Source: Nocardioides sp. zg-1230 (lineage in GTDB: Bacteria; Actinomycetota; Actinomycetes; Propionibacteriales; Nocardioidaceae). From it: a stretch of 64,000 nt of DNA. The DNA is taken from assembly GCF_013155335.1 (NCBI RefSeq), contig NZ_JABJQZ010000004.1, forward strand, positions 434,001 to 498,000, read 5' to 3'. Below, piece after piece: positions 44,664 through 53,342 of this stretch (positions within the stretch are counted from its first letter, which is position 1; every line of letters starts with the position of its first letter). Below the pieces are notes generated by a model. That model was not told where the DNA came from. It searched no databases and saw only the letters and a list, made by a program, of their open reading frames with translations. Both the position numbers and the translations under genes were made by a program.

Positions 44664-44670
44664 ACCCACG

Positions 44671-44676
44671 ACACTA
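44671..44676 (-). promoter_or_regulatory. -10 element TAGTGT, leaderless promoter of the LON-N gene
   Basis: On the minus strand TAGTGT is followed by 7 bases and the GTG start at 44663. Confidence 0.5.
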
Positions 44677-44729
44677 GTGGCCGCTGTCCACCCTGCACCC
44701 GCGACTTCGGGTCGACCCGCGGGGGAACC

Positions 44730-44735
44730 TAGAAT
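44730..44735 (+). promoter_or_regulatory. -10 element TAGAAT before hisD
   Basis: TAGAAT lies 7 bases before the hisD ATG, leaving no room for a leader peptide or attenuator. AGGGG in the spacer could still aid ribosome binding if transcription began slightly earlier. Confidence 0.55.
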
Positions 44736-44742
44736 CAGGGGC

Positions 44743-46065
44743 ATGTCCCTGATCCGTCGCATCGACCTGAGGGGCGCCGACGCGGCGTCCGTCGACTACC
44801 GCGCGAGCGTGCCGCGCGCCGAGTTCGACGTCGAGGCCGCCACACATCAGGTGCAGCCGATCCTCGACGCGGTCCGCCTGCGGGGCGTGGAGGCGATCAC
44901 CGACTTCTCAGCTCGCTTCGACGGCGTGCGCAGCGACGACATCGCAGTGCCCCGTGAGGCACTGGCGACCGCCCTCGACGAGCTCGACCCGGCCGTGCGG
45001 GCCGGTCTCGAGGAGTCGATCCGGCGCCTGCGGGCCACCTGCGAGGCGGAGCTCGAGCACGACGTCACGAGCCGGGTCGCTCCCGGGGCGACCGTCACCC
45101 ACCGCAAGGTGCCGATCGACCGCGTCGGCCTCTACGTCCCCGGCGGGCTCGCCCCGCTGGTGAGCAGCGTCGTGATGAACGTCGTCCCCGCGCAGGTCGC
45201 CGGGGTGCGCTCGATCGCGCTGGCGAGCCCGCCGCAGAAGCACCGCGACGGCCTCCCGGAGCCGACCATCCTGGCTGCGTGCGCCCTGCTCGGCGTCGAC
45301 GAGGTGTACGCCGTCGGCGGCGCCCAGGCGATCGCGATGTTCGCCTACGGCGCCGGCCCCTGCGAGCGCGTCGACCTGGTGACCGGGCCGGGCAACATCT
45401 ACGTCGCGGCCGCCAAGCGGTTGCTGCGCGGCGTCGTCGGCATCGACTCCGAGGCCGGCCCCACCGAGATCGCGATCCTCGCCGACGACAGCGCGGAGGC
45501 CGCGTTCGTCGCCGCCGACATGGTCAGCCAGGCCGAGCACGACCCGATGGCCGCCGCGGTGCTGGTCACCGACTCGCTCGAGCTGGCCGACGCCGTGGAG
45601 ACCGAGCTCGACAAGCAGGTCTTCGCCACCCGCCACACCGAGCGCATCCGTACCGCGCTCGGCGGCCGCCAGTCCGCAATCGTGCTGGTCGACGACATGG
45701 ACCAGGGCGTCGAGGTCGTCGACGCCTACGCCGCCGAGCACCTCGAGATCCTCACGCGAGATGCCGCGGCCCACGCCGCGCGGGTGCGCAACGCCGGCGC
45801 CATCTTCGTCGGCCCGTGGTCGCCGGTGTCGCTGGGGGACTACTGCGCGGGCTCCAACCACGTGCTCCCGACGGCCGGCTGCGCCTGCCACTCCAGCGGG
45901 CTGTCCGTGCGGGCCTTCACCAAGTCGGTCCACGTCATCGACTACTCGCGCGACGCGCTCGCCGAGGTCGCGGCCCACGTCGTGACGCTGGCCGAGGCCG
46001 AGGACCTCCCGGGCCACGGCCAGGCGGTCGGCGTGCGTTTCGACGACGGCCGGTCCGGACGGTGA
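44743..46065 (+). CDS. hisD: histidinol dehydrogenase HisD
   Basis: 440-residue zinc enzyme for the last two steps of histidine synthesis (histidinol to histidine, with NAD). Signatures: [59 protein letters not shown] and the metal/base region [10 protein letters not shown] with Gln and His. The C-terminal half has [13 protein letters not shown]. It heads hisD-hisC-hisB-hisH, which overlap by ATGA/GTGA. No attenuator is seen; the promoter appears leaderless. Confidence 0.96.
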   Translation: MSLIRRIDLRGADAASVDYRASVPRAEFDVEAATHQVQPILDAVRLRGVEAITDFSARFDGVRSDDIAVPREALATALDELDPAVRAGLEESIRRLRATCEAELEHDVTSRVAPGATVTHRKVPIDRVGLYVPGGLAPLVSSVVMNVVPAQVAGVRSIALASPPQKHRDGLPEPTILAACALLGVDEVYAVGGAQAIAMFAYGAGPCERVDLVTGPGNIYVAAAKRLLRGVVGIDSEAGPTEIAILADDSAEAAFVAADMVSQAEHDPMAAAVLVTDSLELADAVETELDKQVFATRHTERIRTALGGRQSAIVLVDDMDQGVEVVDAYAAEHLEILTRDAAAHAARVRNAGAIFVGPWSPVSLGDYCAGSNHVLPTAGCACHSSGLSVRAFTKSVHVIDYSRDALAEVAAHVVTLAEAEDLPGHGQAVGVRFDDGRSGR

Positions 46066-47204
46066 CCGGGCTCTTCCCCCCGCTGCGCGAGGAGCTGCGG
46101 GGGATCGAGCCCTACGGTGCGCCCCAGCTCTCGCTGGAGCAGGCGCCCGTGCAGCTCAACGTCAACGAGAACCCCTACGGACCGTCGCCCGAGGCGGCAG
46201 CCGACATCGCCCGCGCCGTCGGCGAGGCCGCGGTCTCGCTCAACCGCTACCCCGACCGCGAGTTCGTCGAGCTGCGCGCGGCCCTCGCGGCGTACCTCGA
46301 CACCTCATGCGGGTCCGGCATCACGCCGGAGATGGTGTGGGCGGCCAACGGGTCAAACGAGGTCATGCTGCAGCTGCTGCAGGCCTTCGGCGGTCCGGGG
46401 CGGGTCGCGCTGTCGTTCGCCCCGACCTACTCGATGTATCCCGAGTATGCCCGCGACACGATGACCGAGTGGGTCGCCGGCCACCGAGCCGAGGACTTCA
46501 CCCTCGACCTCGACGCCGCGCGTCGGCTGGTCGAGGAGCGCCGGCCGTCGGTCGTCCTGCTGCCCAGCCCGAACAACCCGACCGGGACGGCGCTGCCGCC
46601 CGAGGCCGTGACGATGCTGTGCGAGACCGCCGCGTCCTACGAACCCGCGGGCCTCGTGGTCGTCGACGAGGCCTACGGCGAGTTCCGCCGCGCCGGCACC
46701 CCGAGCGCGCTCGAGCTGCTGCCGCGGCACCGCAACCTCGTCGTGACACGCACGATGAGCAAGGCGTTCGCCCTCGCCGGGGCGCGACTGGGCTACCTCG
46801 CCGCCGACCCCGCGATCTGCGACGCGATCCGCGTCGTGCGGCTGCCCTACCACCTGTCGGCCGTCACCCAGGCGACCGCGCTGGCAGCGCTGCGGCACGC
46901 CCCGGAGCTGCTGGGCAAGGTCGATGAGCTGCGCGCCGAGCGCGACGCGACCGTGGCCTGGCTGCGCGAGCAGGGCCTCGAGGTCGCCGACTCCGACGCC
47001 AACTTCGCGCTGTTCGGCCGCTTCGCCGACCGGCACGCGGTCTGGCAGGGTCTGGTGGACCGCGGCGTGCTGATCCGCGAGACCGGGCCCGACGGGTGGC
47101 TGCGCGTGTCCATCGGGACGGCCGAGGAGATGGCAGCGTTCAAGAAGGCCCTGCTGGAGACGCTCCAGCACACCGACGAGCAGACGAAGGAGCAGCCGGC
47201 ATGA
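46062..47204 (+). CDS. hisC: histidinol-phosphate aminotransferase HisC
   Basis: 380-residue class I/II PLP aminotransferase (imidazole acetol phosphate plus Glu to histidinol phosphate). [13 protein letters not shown] is the N-terminal signature, [11 protein letters not shown] the conserved region and [11 protein letters not shown] the cofactor-stabilising loop. K234 in [15 protein letters not shown] binds PLP, and [10 protein letters not shown] carries the substrate Arg. The GTG start overlaps the hisD stop by GTGA and its stop overlaps hisB by ATGA. Confidence 0.95.
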   Translation: MTGLFPPLREELRGIEPYGAPQLSLEQAPVQLNVNENPYGPSPEAAADIARAVGEAAVSLNRYPDREFVELRAALAAYLDTSCGSGITPEMVWAANGSNEVMLQLLQAFGGPGRVALSFAPTYSMYPEYARDTMTEWVAGHRAEDFTLDLDAARRLVEERRPSVVLLPSPNNPTGTALPPEAVTMLCETAASYEPAGLVVVDEAYGEFRRAGTPSALELLPRHRNLVVTRTMSKAFALAGARLGYLAADPAICDAIRVVRLPYHLSAVTQATALAALRHAPELLGKVDELRAERDATVAWLREQGLEVADSDANFALFGRFADRHAVWQGLVDRGVLIRETGPDGWLRVSIGTAEEMAAFKKALLETLQHTDEQTKEQPA

Positions 47205-47809
47205 GCCGCACCGCGAAGATCGAGCGCACCACCAAGGAGTCCCGCGTCCTCGTCGAGGTCGACCTCGACGGCAGCGGCCGCTCCGACGTGTCGACCGGTG
47301 TGGGGTTCTACGACCACATGCTCGACGCCTTCGCCCGCCACTCGCTCGTCGACCTCGTCGTGCAGACCAGTGGCGACACGCACATCGACGCCCACCACTC
47401 GGTCGAGGACACCGCCATCGTGCTCGGCCAGGCGCTGCGCGAGGCCCTCGGCGACAAGGCCGGCATCCGTCGCTTCGGTGACGCGACCGTCCCGCTCGAC
47501 GAGGCGATCGTCCAGGCCGTGGTCGACGTGTCCGGCCGCCCCTACTGCGTGCACACCGGAGAGCCCGAGGGCCAGGAGTACGTCGCCATCGGCGGCACCG
47601 GCGCCACCTACATGGGCTCCCTGACCCGTCACGTCTTCGAGACGATCTCCTTCCACGCCCACCTCGCGCTCCACGTGCGGGTGCTCGGCGGGCGCGACCC
47701 GCACCACGTGGTCGAGGCGCAGTTCAAGGCCTTTGCCCGCGCCTTCCGCGACGCCGTCGCGCTCGACCCCCGCGAGACCGGCGTACCGTCGACGAAGGGC
47801 AGCCTGTGA
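47201..47809 (+). CDS. hisB: imidazoleglycerol-phosphate dehydratase HisB
   Basis: 202-residue manganese enzyme forming a 24-mer. The two His-rich signatures that bind metal are present: [16 protein letters not shown] with [15 protein letters not shown], and later [16 protein letters not shown] with [16 protein letters not shown]. It is the monofunctional type, without the N-terminal phosphatase domain of enterobacterial HisB, so histidinol-phosphate phosphatase must be encoded elsewhere. Overlaps with hisC and hisH are 4 bases each. Confidence 0.96.
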   Translation: MSRTAKIERTTKESRVLVEVDLDGSGRSDVSTGVGFYDHMLDAFARHSLVDLVVQTSGDTHIDAHHSVEDTAIVLGQALREALGDKAGIRRFGDATVPLDEAIVQAVVDVSGRPYCVHTGEPEGQEYVAIGGTGATYMGSLTRHVFETISFHAHLALHVRVLGGRDPHHVVEAQFKAFARAFRDAVALDPRETGVPSTKGSL

Positions 47810-48453
47810 CGGCTCCCGACGTCGTCGTCCTCGACTACGGGTCGGGCAACCTCCGCTCGGTGGTGCGCGCCGTCGAGCGGGCGGGAGCCAGGGTCACCCT
47901 GACCGGTGACTTCGAGACCGCGCTCGCCGCCGACGGCCTCGTGGTGCCCGGCGTCGGCGCGTACGCCGCCTGCATGGCGGGCCTGCGTGCGATCAAGGGC
48001 GAGCGGATCATCGGCCGGCGCCTCGCGGGCGGACGGCCCGTCCTGGGCATCTGCGTCGGGATGCAGATCCTGTTCGCGGGCGGGGTCGAGCACGGTGTCG
48101 AGACCGCGGGCTGCGACGAGTGGCCCGGGCTGGTGACCCGGCTCGAGGCCGACGTGGTGCCGCACATGGGCTGGAACACCGTCGAGGCGCCCGAGGGCAC
48201 GCGGTTGTTCGCCGGCGTCGAGGACGAGCGGTTCTACTTCGTGCACTCCTACGCCGCACGCTCCTGGGACCTCGTCACCAACGACCGCACGGCCGCGCCG
48301 CTGGTGACCTGGGCCGAGCACGGGGGAGACCGGTTCGTGGCCGCGGTCGAGAACGGGCCGCTGTCCGCGACCCAGTTCCACCCGGAGAAGTCCGGCGACG
48401 CCGGCGCCGCGCTGCTCGCCAACTGGGTCGGATCTCTGCGGGTCGCGGGCTAG
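47806..48453 (+). CDS. hisH: imidazole glycerol phosphate synthase glutaminase subunit HisH
   Basis: 215-residue class I glutamine amidotransferase that supplies ammonia to HisF. The nucleophile is C83 in [12 protein letters not shown], and H192/E194 in TQFHPEKSG complete the triad. [13 protein letters not shown] begins the protein. Its partner hisF is 8.7 kb downstream, beyond an accessory region, although in related genomes hisH is usually followed at once by hisA. The GTG start overlaps hisB. It is the last his gene before the interruption. Confidence 0.95.
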   Translation: MTAPDVVVLDYGSGNLRSVVRAVERAGARVTLTGDFETALAADGLVVPGVGAYAACMAGLRAIKGERIIGRRLAGGRPVLGICVGMQILFAGGVEHGVETAGCDEWPGLVTRLEADVVPHMGWNTVEAPEGTRLFAGVEDERFYFVHSYAARSWDLVTNDRTAAPLVTWAEHGGDRFVAAVENGPLSATQFHPEKSGDAGAALLANWVGSLRVAG

Positions 48454-48520
48454 GGCGCGGCGCTCCCCACAGGCCGGCGAATACCCCGAAATCGGGTCGC
48501 CCGGGGCGGTGCCGGCTGGC

Positions 48521-48526
48521 TACCGT
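48521..48526 (+). promoter_or_regulatory. -10 element TACCGT, leaderless promoter of the hemerythrin gene
   Basis: TACCGT lies 6 bases before the ATG at 48533; no ribosome site is present. Confidence 0.45.
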
Positions 48527-48532
48527 CCGAGC

Positions 48533-49165
48533 ATGACGGGGACCTTGAGCATCAACCAGGTGATCCACGCGGCCGTACGACGCGACGTGGGCCGCACCGA
48601 GCAGGCGCTGCGCACGTTGCCCGATGGCGACACCGCGCGCGCCCGCCAGATCCGGACCGCGTGGCGCAACCTGGTGCGCGAGCTGACCCACCACCACGAG
48701 GCCGAGGACGAGCACGTGTGGCCGTTCCTGCAGTCACGCGGCGTGGACCTGACGCTGCTCGAGGAGATGGAGGCCGAGCACGTCGCGATGAAGCAGGCGC
48801 TGGCGTCGGTGTCGACGAGCCTCGACTCCGTCGTCGCCGCACCGTCCACGTTCAACGCCGCAGCCGCCGCCGACGAGGTGGCGCGAGCCCGCGTGGTGAT
48901 CAACGGCCACCTCGACCACGAGGAGCGTGACGTCGAAGGCCCGATGGGCGACCTGGCCGACGACGAGGAGTTCAAGGCGATGACCAAGAAGCTGCGCCCG
49001 GCCAGCCCGGTCGACGCGGCCAACTCGCTGGCGTGGATGCAGGACGGCGCGGGCCAGCGCGAGCGGTCGTCGCTGCGGGCCGCCATCCCGGGGCCCGTCA
49101 TCACCCTCCTCACGCTGCTCCTCGCCCGGCGCTACCGGCGCGAGGTCGCCCCGGTCTGGCGCTGA
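48533..49165 (+). CDS. hemerythrin HHE-domain protein
   Basis: 210 residues. The HHE fold is indicated by spaced metal-ligand motifs: ELTHHHEAEDEHVWPFL and MEAEHVAMKQAL, then INGHLDHEERDVEGPM, which together give the His/Glu set for a di-iron centre. Such proteins sense or bind oxygen, NO or iron. A hydrophobic C-terminal segment (ITLLTLLLARR) could touch the membrane. It is the first gene after hisH and has its own leaderless promoter, so it is probably not part of the his operon. Confidence 0.8.
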   Translation: MTGTLSINQVIHAAVRRDVGRTEQALRTLPDGDTARARQIRTAWRNLVRELTHHHEAEDEHVWPFLQSRGVDLTLLEEMEAEHVAMKQALASVSTSLDSVVAAPSTFNAAAAADEVARARVVINGHLDHEERDVEGPMGDLADDEEFKAMTKKLRPASPVDAANSLAWMQDGAGQRERSSLRAAIPGPVITLLTLLLARRYRREVAPVWR

Positions 49166-49292
49166 GGCGTTCAGCGCCCGCCTGCCAGGAGCCGCCAGAC
49201 CTACCCATCCCGGGGGATTGCCGGGGGTGGCGGCCGGGTCTACGTTCGGCTCACGGACCGCGGCAGCGCCGCCGCGCCGGGAGGGAGTCGTC

Positions 49293-51002
49293 ATGGCTCA
49301 GCGCCGCACCCGCCTGCTCGCCGTCGTCGCCGCCTCGGCGGTGGCGCTCACCGTCGCCGGGACCCAGTCCGGCGCCAGTGCCGGGGGGCGCGGTGGGCAC
49401 GGGCCTAGCGCGGCCGACCGGCCGACGAAGGTGGTGATCATCGTCGTCGACGCGCTCAGCAAGGAGATCGTCGAGGACTACGGCATGCACCACGTGCAGG
49501 CGCTGATGAAGGACGGCGTCGACACGCCGAAGGGCTACCTCGGCCACACCGGGTCGGTCACGGTCGTCACCCACAACGTCGTCACCACAGGGGCGGAGCC
49601 CCGGCACATGGGATGGACGACCGAGGGCTACCGCGACGTCGACGGCCTCCTCGGTGCACCCGGCGGCCTGTACATCACCAGCAACTTCGGCCGCGCCCAG
49701 ATGGCGCCGCTTCAGCAGGCGGCCGGCTACCCCCACCTGTCCGACTACCTCGACGACACCGGCAAGGTGTTCACCGTCAGCCCCAAGGGCTACGCCGCGT
49801 GGGGGCTCAGCGGTCCGGGCTCGGCCAACACCTCCACCATCACGTTCGGGAGCGGCCCGACCTGCCCCAACCCCGACGGCACCAGCACGCGCTACCGCCA
49901 GCCGACCGGCTTCAACGTCCCGTCCTACTTCTCCACCGCCTGCGGGTCCCGCTGGCTGGCCCGCCGCGACACCATCTACGACACCGGCCAGTACCCGGCA
50001 CAGCTCTACCCCGCCACGGACGACCGCTACGTCGTGGGCCACCACCCCGTCCAGCGGGGTGGCGATGTCTGGGCCACCGACGCGGTCCTCGAGGTCATGG
50101 AGCAGGAGGGCGACGGCTGGAGCGGCATCTTCGTCAGCCTGCCCGGCGTCGACAAGGCCGCGCACATGTGGGGCGGGGTCAACGACCCGGAGGGCGCGAC
50201 GCCCGGCTACGACCCGATGACGCACATGAGGTACGCCACCGAGACCGCCGACGCCCAGGTCGGACGCATCATGCAGGCGCTCGAGGACAGCGGTCAGCTC
50301 GACGACACACTGGTCGTCCTGACCGCCGACCACGGGTCGGTCGCGGCCGACGAGGGCCACTTCCACGGTGACTTCGAGCCGGAGAACGACTACGGCTACT
50401 ACAACTGGTACTACGGCTCGCCGGCCAACGACGTCCCCTACCTGCGCCCGCAGGAGGCGCTGCTCCCGCTCATCGAGGGCACAAACGACGGGACCGGGGC
50501 GACCAACGTCGGCCTCTCCTACAGCGACTCCTCGCTCAACGTGTGGCTGAAGGACCAGTCGCCGGAGGCGGTCACCGAGGCGGCGGACATCATGGAGGAC
50601 CTGGCCGACGTGACCGCGGTGTGGCGCCGCAACGGGGACCACTACGACCTGGCGTCCCCCGTGCGCTGGGACCGGATGCACGGCGCCGAGAAGCACTGGT
50701 TCGCCACCAAGGCGCAGGAGCTCGTCGACACGCAGGCCGCCGACTACGGCCCCGACCTGATCGCGACGCTCCCCGACGACACGACGTACTCCGTGCTCGG
50801 CGACCACGGCGGCATCCAGCGTGCGTCCCAACAGGTCCCGATCGTCTTCGCCGGCGCGAACACGTCCCATCGCGACCTGCATGCGGAGGTGCGATCGGTC
50901 GACATCATGCCGACGGTCCTGGAAGCCATGGGGATCGAGGCGACCCACCCGATGGACGGCACCGCCTACGACCTGCCGACCCGGAGGGGCGGCCGGGGCT
51001 AG
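49293..51002 (+). CDS. secreted alkaline-phosphatase-superfamily phosphodiesterase
   Basis: 569 residues with a signal peptide (LLAVVAASAVALTVAG, cleavage near residue 30). The mature part belongs to the type I phosphodiesterase/nucleotide pyrophosphatase branch of the alkaline phosphatase superfamily. Metal sites are suggested by VVIIVVDALSKE, GVDKAAHMWGG, LTADHGSVAADEGH and LGDHGGIQRASQQVP. The nucleophile is probably a Thr or Ser in HTGSVTVVTHNVVTTGAEP, but I cannot fix it. The ATG at 49293 has GGAGGGA upstream. Its stop overlaps that of the next, convergent gene within one CTAG. Confidence 0.8.
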   Translation: MAQRRTRLLAVVAASAVALTVAGTQSGASAGGRGGHGPSAADRPTKVVIIVVDALSKEIVEDYGMHHVQALMKDGVDTPKGYLGHTGSVTVVTHNVVTTGAEPRHMGWTTEGYRDVDGLLGAPGGLYITSNFGRAQMAPLQQAAGYPHLSDYLDDTGKVFTVSPKGYAAWGLSGPGSANTSTITFGSGPTCPNPDGTSTRYRQPTGFNVPSYFSTACGSRWLARRDTIYDTGQYPAQLYPATDDRYVVGHHPVQRGGDVWATDAVLEVMEQEGDGWSGIFVSLPGVDKAAHMWGGVNDPEGATPGYDPMTHMRYATETADAQVGRIMQALEDSGQLDDTLVVLTADHGSVAADEGHFHGDFEPENDYGYYNWYYGSPANDVPYLRPQEALLPLIEGTNDGTGATNVGLSYSDSSLNVWLKDQSPEAVTEAADIMEDLADVTAVWRRNGDHYDLASPVRWDRMHGAEKHWFATKAQELVDTQAADYGPDLIATLPDDTTYSVLGDHGGIQRASQQVPIVFAGANTSHRDLHAEVRSVDIMPTVLEAMGIEATHPMDGTAYDLPTRRGGRG

Positions 51003-51511
51003 CGGGGTCGTCCGGCGCGCTCGTCGCCCTCGGCCAGCTCCCTCAGCGTCAGCAGCTGCCTGCGCGCCATCACCAGGTCGCCGACCGAGAGGGCTGGCGC
51101 CAGCCACCTGCTGGTGCGTGCGACGACCTTGAGCACGAGACGTACGTCGCCGCCGTGCGGCAGGACGGCGTACGACAGGTGGGCACCCATGATCGTCGCC
51201 GTCAGCTCGCGGCCCGGGTCGACCGCCACGATCCGTCCCTGGTCACGGCCGAGGGCGCGGGTGAACGGCTCACCCACCCGCGGGTCGGGCAGGTCGCGGA
51301 GCTCGCGCGGTGAGCGCCGACCGAGGTTGTCGACGAGGTCGTAGGAGTAGGGCGCCAGGCGCACCTGGACGACCCGTGCCCACACCGTCGCCGGGCGTGC
51401 ATGGACCGTGACGCCGCGCCATGCCTCGAGGGTCGGGCGGATGACGAACGCGTCGCACCCGTACGCGCGTCGTACGTCCGCGTCGCTGACGCCCCACCGG
51501 TCGCCGATCAC
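50999..51511 (-). CDS. SRPBCC-like (polyketide cyclase fold) protein
   Basis: 170 residues, soluble, no signal peptide. The segment VTVHARPATVWARVVQVRLAPYSYDLVDNLG is like the opening helix-strand of SRPBCC/START-type lipid- or ligand-binding proteins, with later LTATIMGAHLSYAVLPHGGDVRLVLKVVA strands. The substrate is unknown. The GTG at 51511 is supported by TAGCGT 6 bases upstream (leaderless). The gene converges on the phosphodiesterase gene and shares CTAG for both stop codons. Confidence 0.65.
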   Translation of the reverse strand: MIGDRWGVSDADVRRAYGCDAFVIRPTLEAWRGVTVHARPATVWARVVQVRLAPYSYDLVDNLGRRSPRELRDLPDPRVGEPFTRALGRDQGRIVAVDPGRELTATIMGAHLSYAVLPHGGDVRLVLKVVARTSRWLAPALSVGDLVMARRQLLTLRELAEGDERAGRPR

Positions 51512-51517
51512 GGTTGC

Positions 51518-51523
51518 ACGCTA
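51518..51523 (-). promoter_or_regulatory. -10 element TAGCGT, leaderless promoter of the SRPBCC-like gene
   Basis: On the minus strand TAGCGT, 6 bases, then GTG at 51511. Confidence 0.45.
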
Positions 51524-51697
51524 GCGCGGCGCCGCGATCCCCGCGCACGCGTGAACTGCGGCCGGGACAGCGCGACCCGCCGCCTGGTCGCGCGCCCCAG
51601 CCCGTAGATCGAAGTCTGCTTGCGGTGCGTACGAGCGGACAGCAAGCCAAACGCGCTCGTGCGGACCTCACGCATGGCGGCATGGGAGTGCGTACCG

Positions 51698-51729
51698 CCA
51701 GGTACCGCCGCCTGAATGGCGCTACCTGG
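51698..51729 (-). terminator. hairpin after the small membrane protein gene
   Basis: CCAGGTACCGCC (51698-51709) pairs with GGCGCTACCTGG (51718-51729) at 11 of 12 positions around an 8-base loop. It lies 5 bases beyond the stop of the minus-strand gene at 51735. The rest of 51524-51697 holds no gene I can support and is less GC-rich than the core genome. Confidence 0.55.
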
Positions 51730-51734
51730 TGCTG

Positions 51735-52010
51735 TCAGCAGTCGAGTTGCTCGGACAACTTTTTCGCAGGCGAGTTGGGCGGCGGATTGGGCCCGGGATC
51801 GACGGCAAAGGTGCAGTAGAAGAACTCGGTGTTGACGCGTTCTTGGTGCGTTTCCCACGCGGTGATCCCAGTGAAGACGGCGGTCGCGACGGCGGCGGCG
51901 ACGACGGCTTGCCGGAGGAGACTCGTTCCTTGCCCGGGGTCGGGCCTCTTCGACGGCTTGGGAGGCTTCGGTGGCTTGGCCGACTCGATGATGTCGTCAG
52001 AGGCATCCAT
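51735..52010 (-). CDS. small membrane protein, function unknown
   Basis: 91 residues. An acidic start and a Lys/Pro repeat (KPPKPPKPSKRP) precede one transmembrane helix at about 33-52 (RQAVVAAAVATAVFTGI). A short external part rich in Pro/Asn (PGPNPPPNSPAKK) follows. I do not recognise it. The evidence for a real gene is a leaderless promoter (TAGGGT, 6 bases, ATG), a terminator hairpin 5 bases after the stop, and strong third-position GC in the first half. It lies in the accessory region just left of the IS element. Confidence 0.6.
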   Translation of the reverse strand: MDASDDIIESAKPPKPPKPSKRPDPGQGTSLLRQAVVAAAVATAVFTGITAWETHQERVNTEFFYCTFAVDPGPNPPPNSPAKKLSEQLDC

Positions 52011-52016
52011 TGCCGC

Positions 52017-52022
52017 ACCCTA
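52017..52022 (-). promoter_or_regulatory. -10 element TAGGGT, leaderless promoter of the small membrane protein gene
   Basis: On the minus strand TAGGGT, 6 bases, then ATG at 52010. The stretch 52023-52194 between here and the IS end shows no further gene. Confidence 0.5.
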
Positions 52023-52194
52023 GAGGTGGTTCCCAGAGGTGCGTTGCAGGACGCTCTGTCATCGGCATGAGCGGATGCTCGGATCGCGGGAGATGAGTGC
52101 GGTTCTCACTGGTCGCGCCGCTCTCCGCCCGAGTTCACGCACATGCGGATGCAGTGAGAGGGCGCGCCGGCACCGACGACCTGCGACATGACAC

Positions 52195-52219
52195 CGCGGA
52201 CTCAATCGGTTGTTGCAAC
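52195..52219 (+). repeat. left terminal inverted repeat of the IS30 element
   Basis: Begins CGCGGACTCAATCGG. It matches the reverse complement of 53278-53302 at 22 of 25 positions. Confidence 0.8.
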
Positions 52220-52225
52220 TCGATC

Positions 52226-53295
52226 GTGAGTGAGAGGTTGCGGCGCGTGCCGGGAGTGAGGTTGACCGCGGATCGGCGGTTGGTGATTGAGCGGGCGTAC
52301 ATGGCGGGGTTGCCGCAGGCGACGATCGCGGCGTTGGTGGGCAAGCATCCGTCGACGATCTCGCGGGAGCTGCGTCGTGCGGGGTCGTTCGGGACGCGGT
52401 CCCCGCGAGCGTGGACGGCGCGCGCCGGTGGGCGTGGTTATCGGGTGAAGTACTCCGCGACGTGGTCGCAGCGTGAGGCCGCCAGGAAGGCACGACGGCA
52501 GAGAAGGCGCGGCGGTTGGACCATGCGCCGTTGCGGGAGAAGGTGTGGGGGCTGCTGAAGGACGACTGGTCCCCGGAGCAGATCGCGGCGATGCTGCCGG
52601 TGTTGTTCCCACGCGATCTGAGGATGCGGGTGTCGCACGAGACGATCTACCAGTCGCTGTTCGTCCAGACCCAGGGCGAGCTCAAGCGCGAGCTGACCGC
52701 GCACCTACGCACCGGCCGGCAGCGCCGCAAGGCCCAGACCGGTGGCGCGAAGCGGGTCACGCTCGGGATCACTGACGACATCCGGATCTCGGCTCGCCCG
52801 GCCGAGGCCCAGGACCGGGCGGTGCCCGGGCACTGGGAGGGCGATCTGCTGCTCGGCGGCACGGGCAAGGGTGCGGTGATCACGCTGGTGGAACGGTCCT
52901 CACGGTTCGTGCTCCTCGCACCGCTGCCGGGTCGGCACACCGCGGAGATCGCTCGGATGAAGCTGGGCGAGATGATCGCGACCCTGCCGCTGGAACTCAG
53001 GAAGTCGGTCACCTGGGACCGCGGATCAGAGATGGCCCAGCACGCCAGGTTCAGGACCGAGACCGGGATGCCGATCTTCTTCTGCGACCCTCAGTCGCCT
53101 TGGCAGCGCGGGACGAACGAGAACACCAACGGCCTGCTGCGTCAGTACTGGCCCAAGGGCGCGGACCTGCGTCACGTCACCGACACCGACTGCGACTCCG
53201 TCGCCTTGAAGCTCAACACGCGCCCCCGCAAGACCCTGGAATGGCAGACTCCCGGCCAGGCCCTCAACCAGAGGCTCGTTGCATCAGCCGTTTGA
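52226..53295 (+). pseudogene. IS30 transposase, frameshifted
   Basis: The N-terminal part (52226 to about 52490) encodes the helix-turn-helix region, LPQATIAALVGKHPSTISREL. The catalytic part lies in the -1 frame, open from 52477 to 53295, with DDE residues in GHWEGDLLLGG, VTWDRGSEMAQH and RGTNENTNGLLRQY. Joining EAARKA in the first frame to TTAEKARRLDHAPLRE in the second restores the usual IS30 sequence, so one base seems lost between 52477 and 52500. No slippery heptamer is visible there. Programmed shifting is unusual for IS30, so I call it a broken gene; a sequencing error would also explain it. Confidence 0.8.
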
Positions 53296-53302
53296 GTCCG
53301 CG
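53278..53302 (-). repeat. right terminal inverted repeat of the IS30 element
   Basis: Partner of 52195-52219. It overlaps the last codons of the transposase and lies 28 bases from the next promoter. Confidence 0.8.
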
Positions 53303-53329
53303 CTCGATCCCGCTGTCGTACCAATCGCC

Positions 53330-53335
53330 TATAAT
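53330..53335 (+). promoter_or_regulatory. perfect -10 element TATAAT before the HNH gene
   Basis: TATAAT, 7 bases, then ATG at 53343: a leaderless layout. It lies 28 bases right of the IS30 end. TTGAGT in the IS end (53292-53297) is too distant (32 bases) to be its -35. Confidence 0.6.
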
Positions 53336-53342
53336 CGAGCAC

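Larger units (their letters stand above)
52195..53302 (+). mobile_element. IS30-family insertion sequence
   Basis: A 1108-base element bounded by imperfect inverted repeats. It encodes an IS30-type transposase broken by a frameshift. Length, repeat type and protein fit the IS30 family. No clear target duplication is visible; at most a GC dinucleotide flanks it, and it may be hidden by the symmetry of the ends. Confidence 0.85.

Noticed and set aside
44664..44742. Histidine attenuator or leader peptide before hisD
   Set aside because: The -10 lies 7 bases before the hisD ATG and no His-codon run or alternative stems are present.
51524..51697. tRNA or small RNA gene in the gap
   Set aside because: No cloverleaf or tRNA consensus was seen. 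Only short imperfect repeats and the terminator-like hairpin at its edge were found.
52477..52500. Programmed ribosomal frameshift in the IS30 transposase
   Set aside because: No slippery heptamer or following stem was found, and IS30 elements normally have one frame. Kept only as an alternative.
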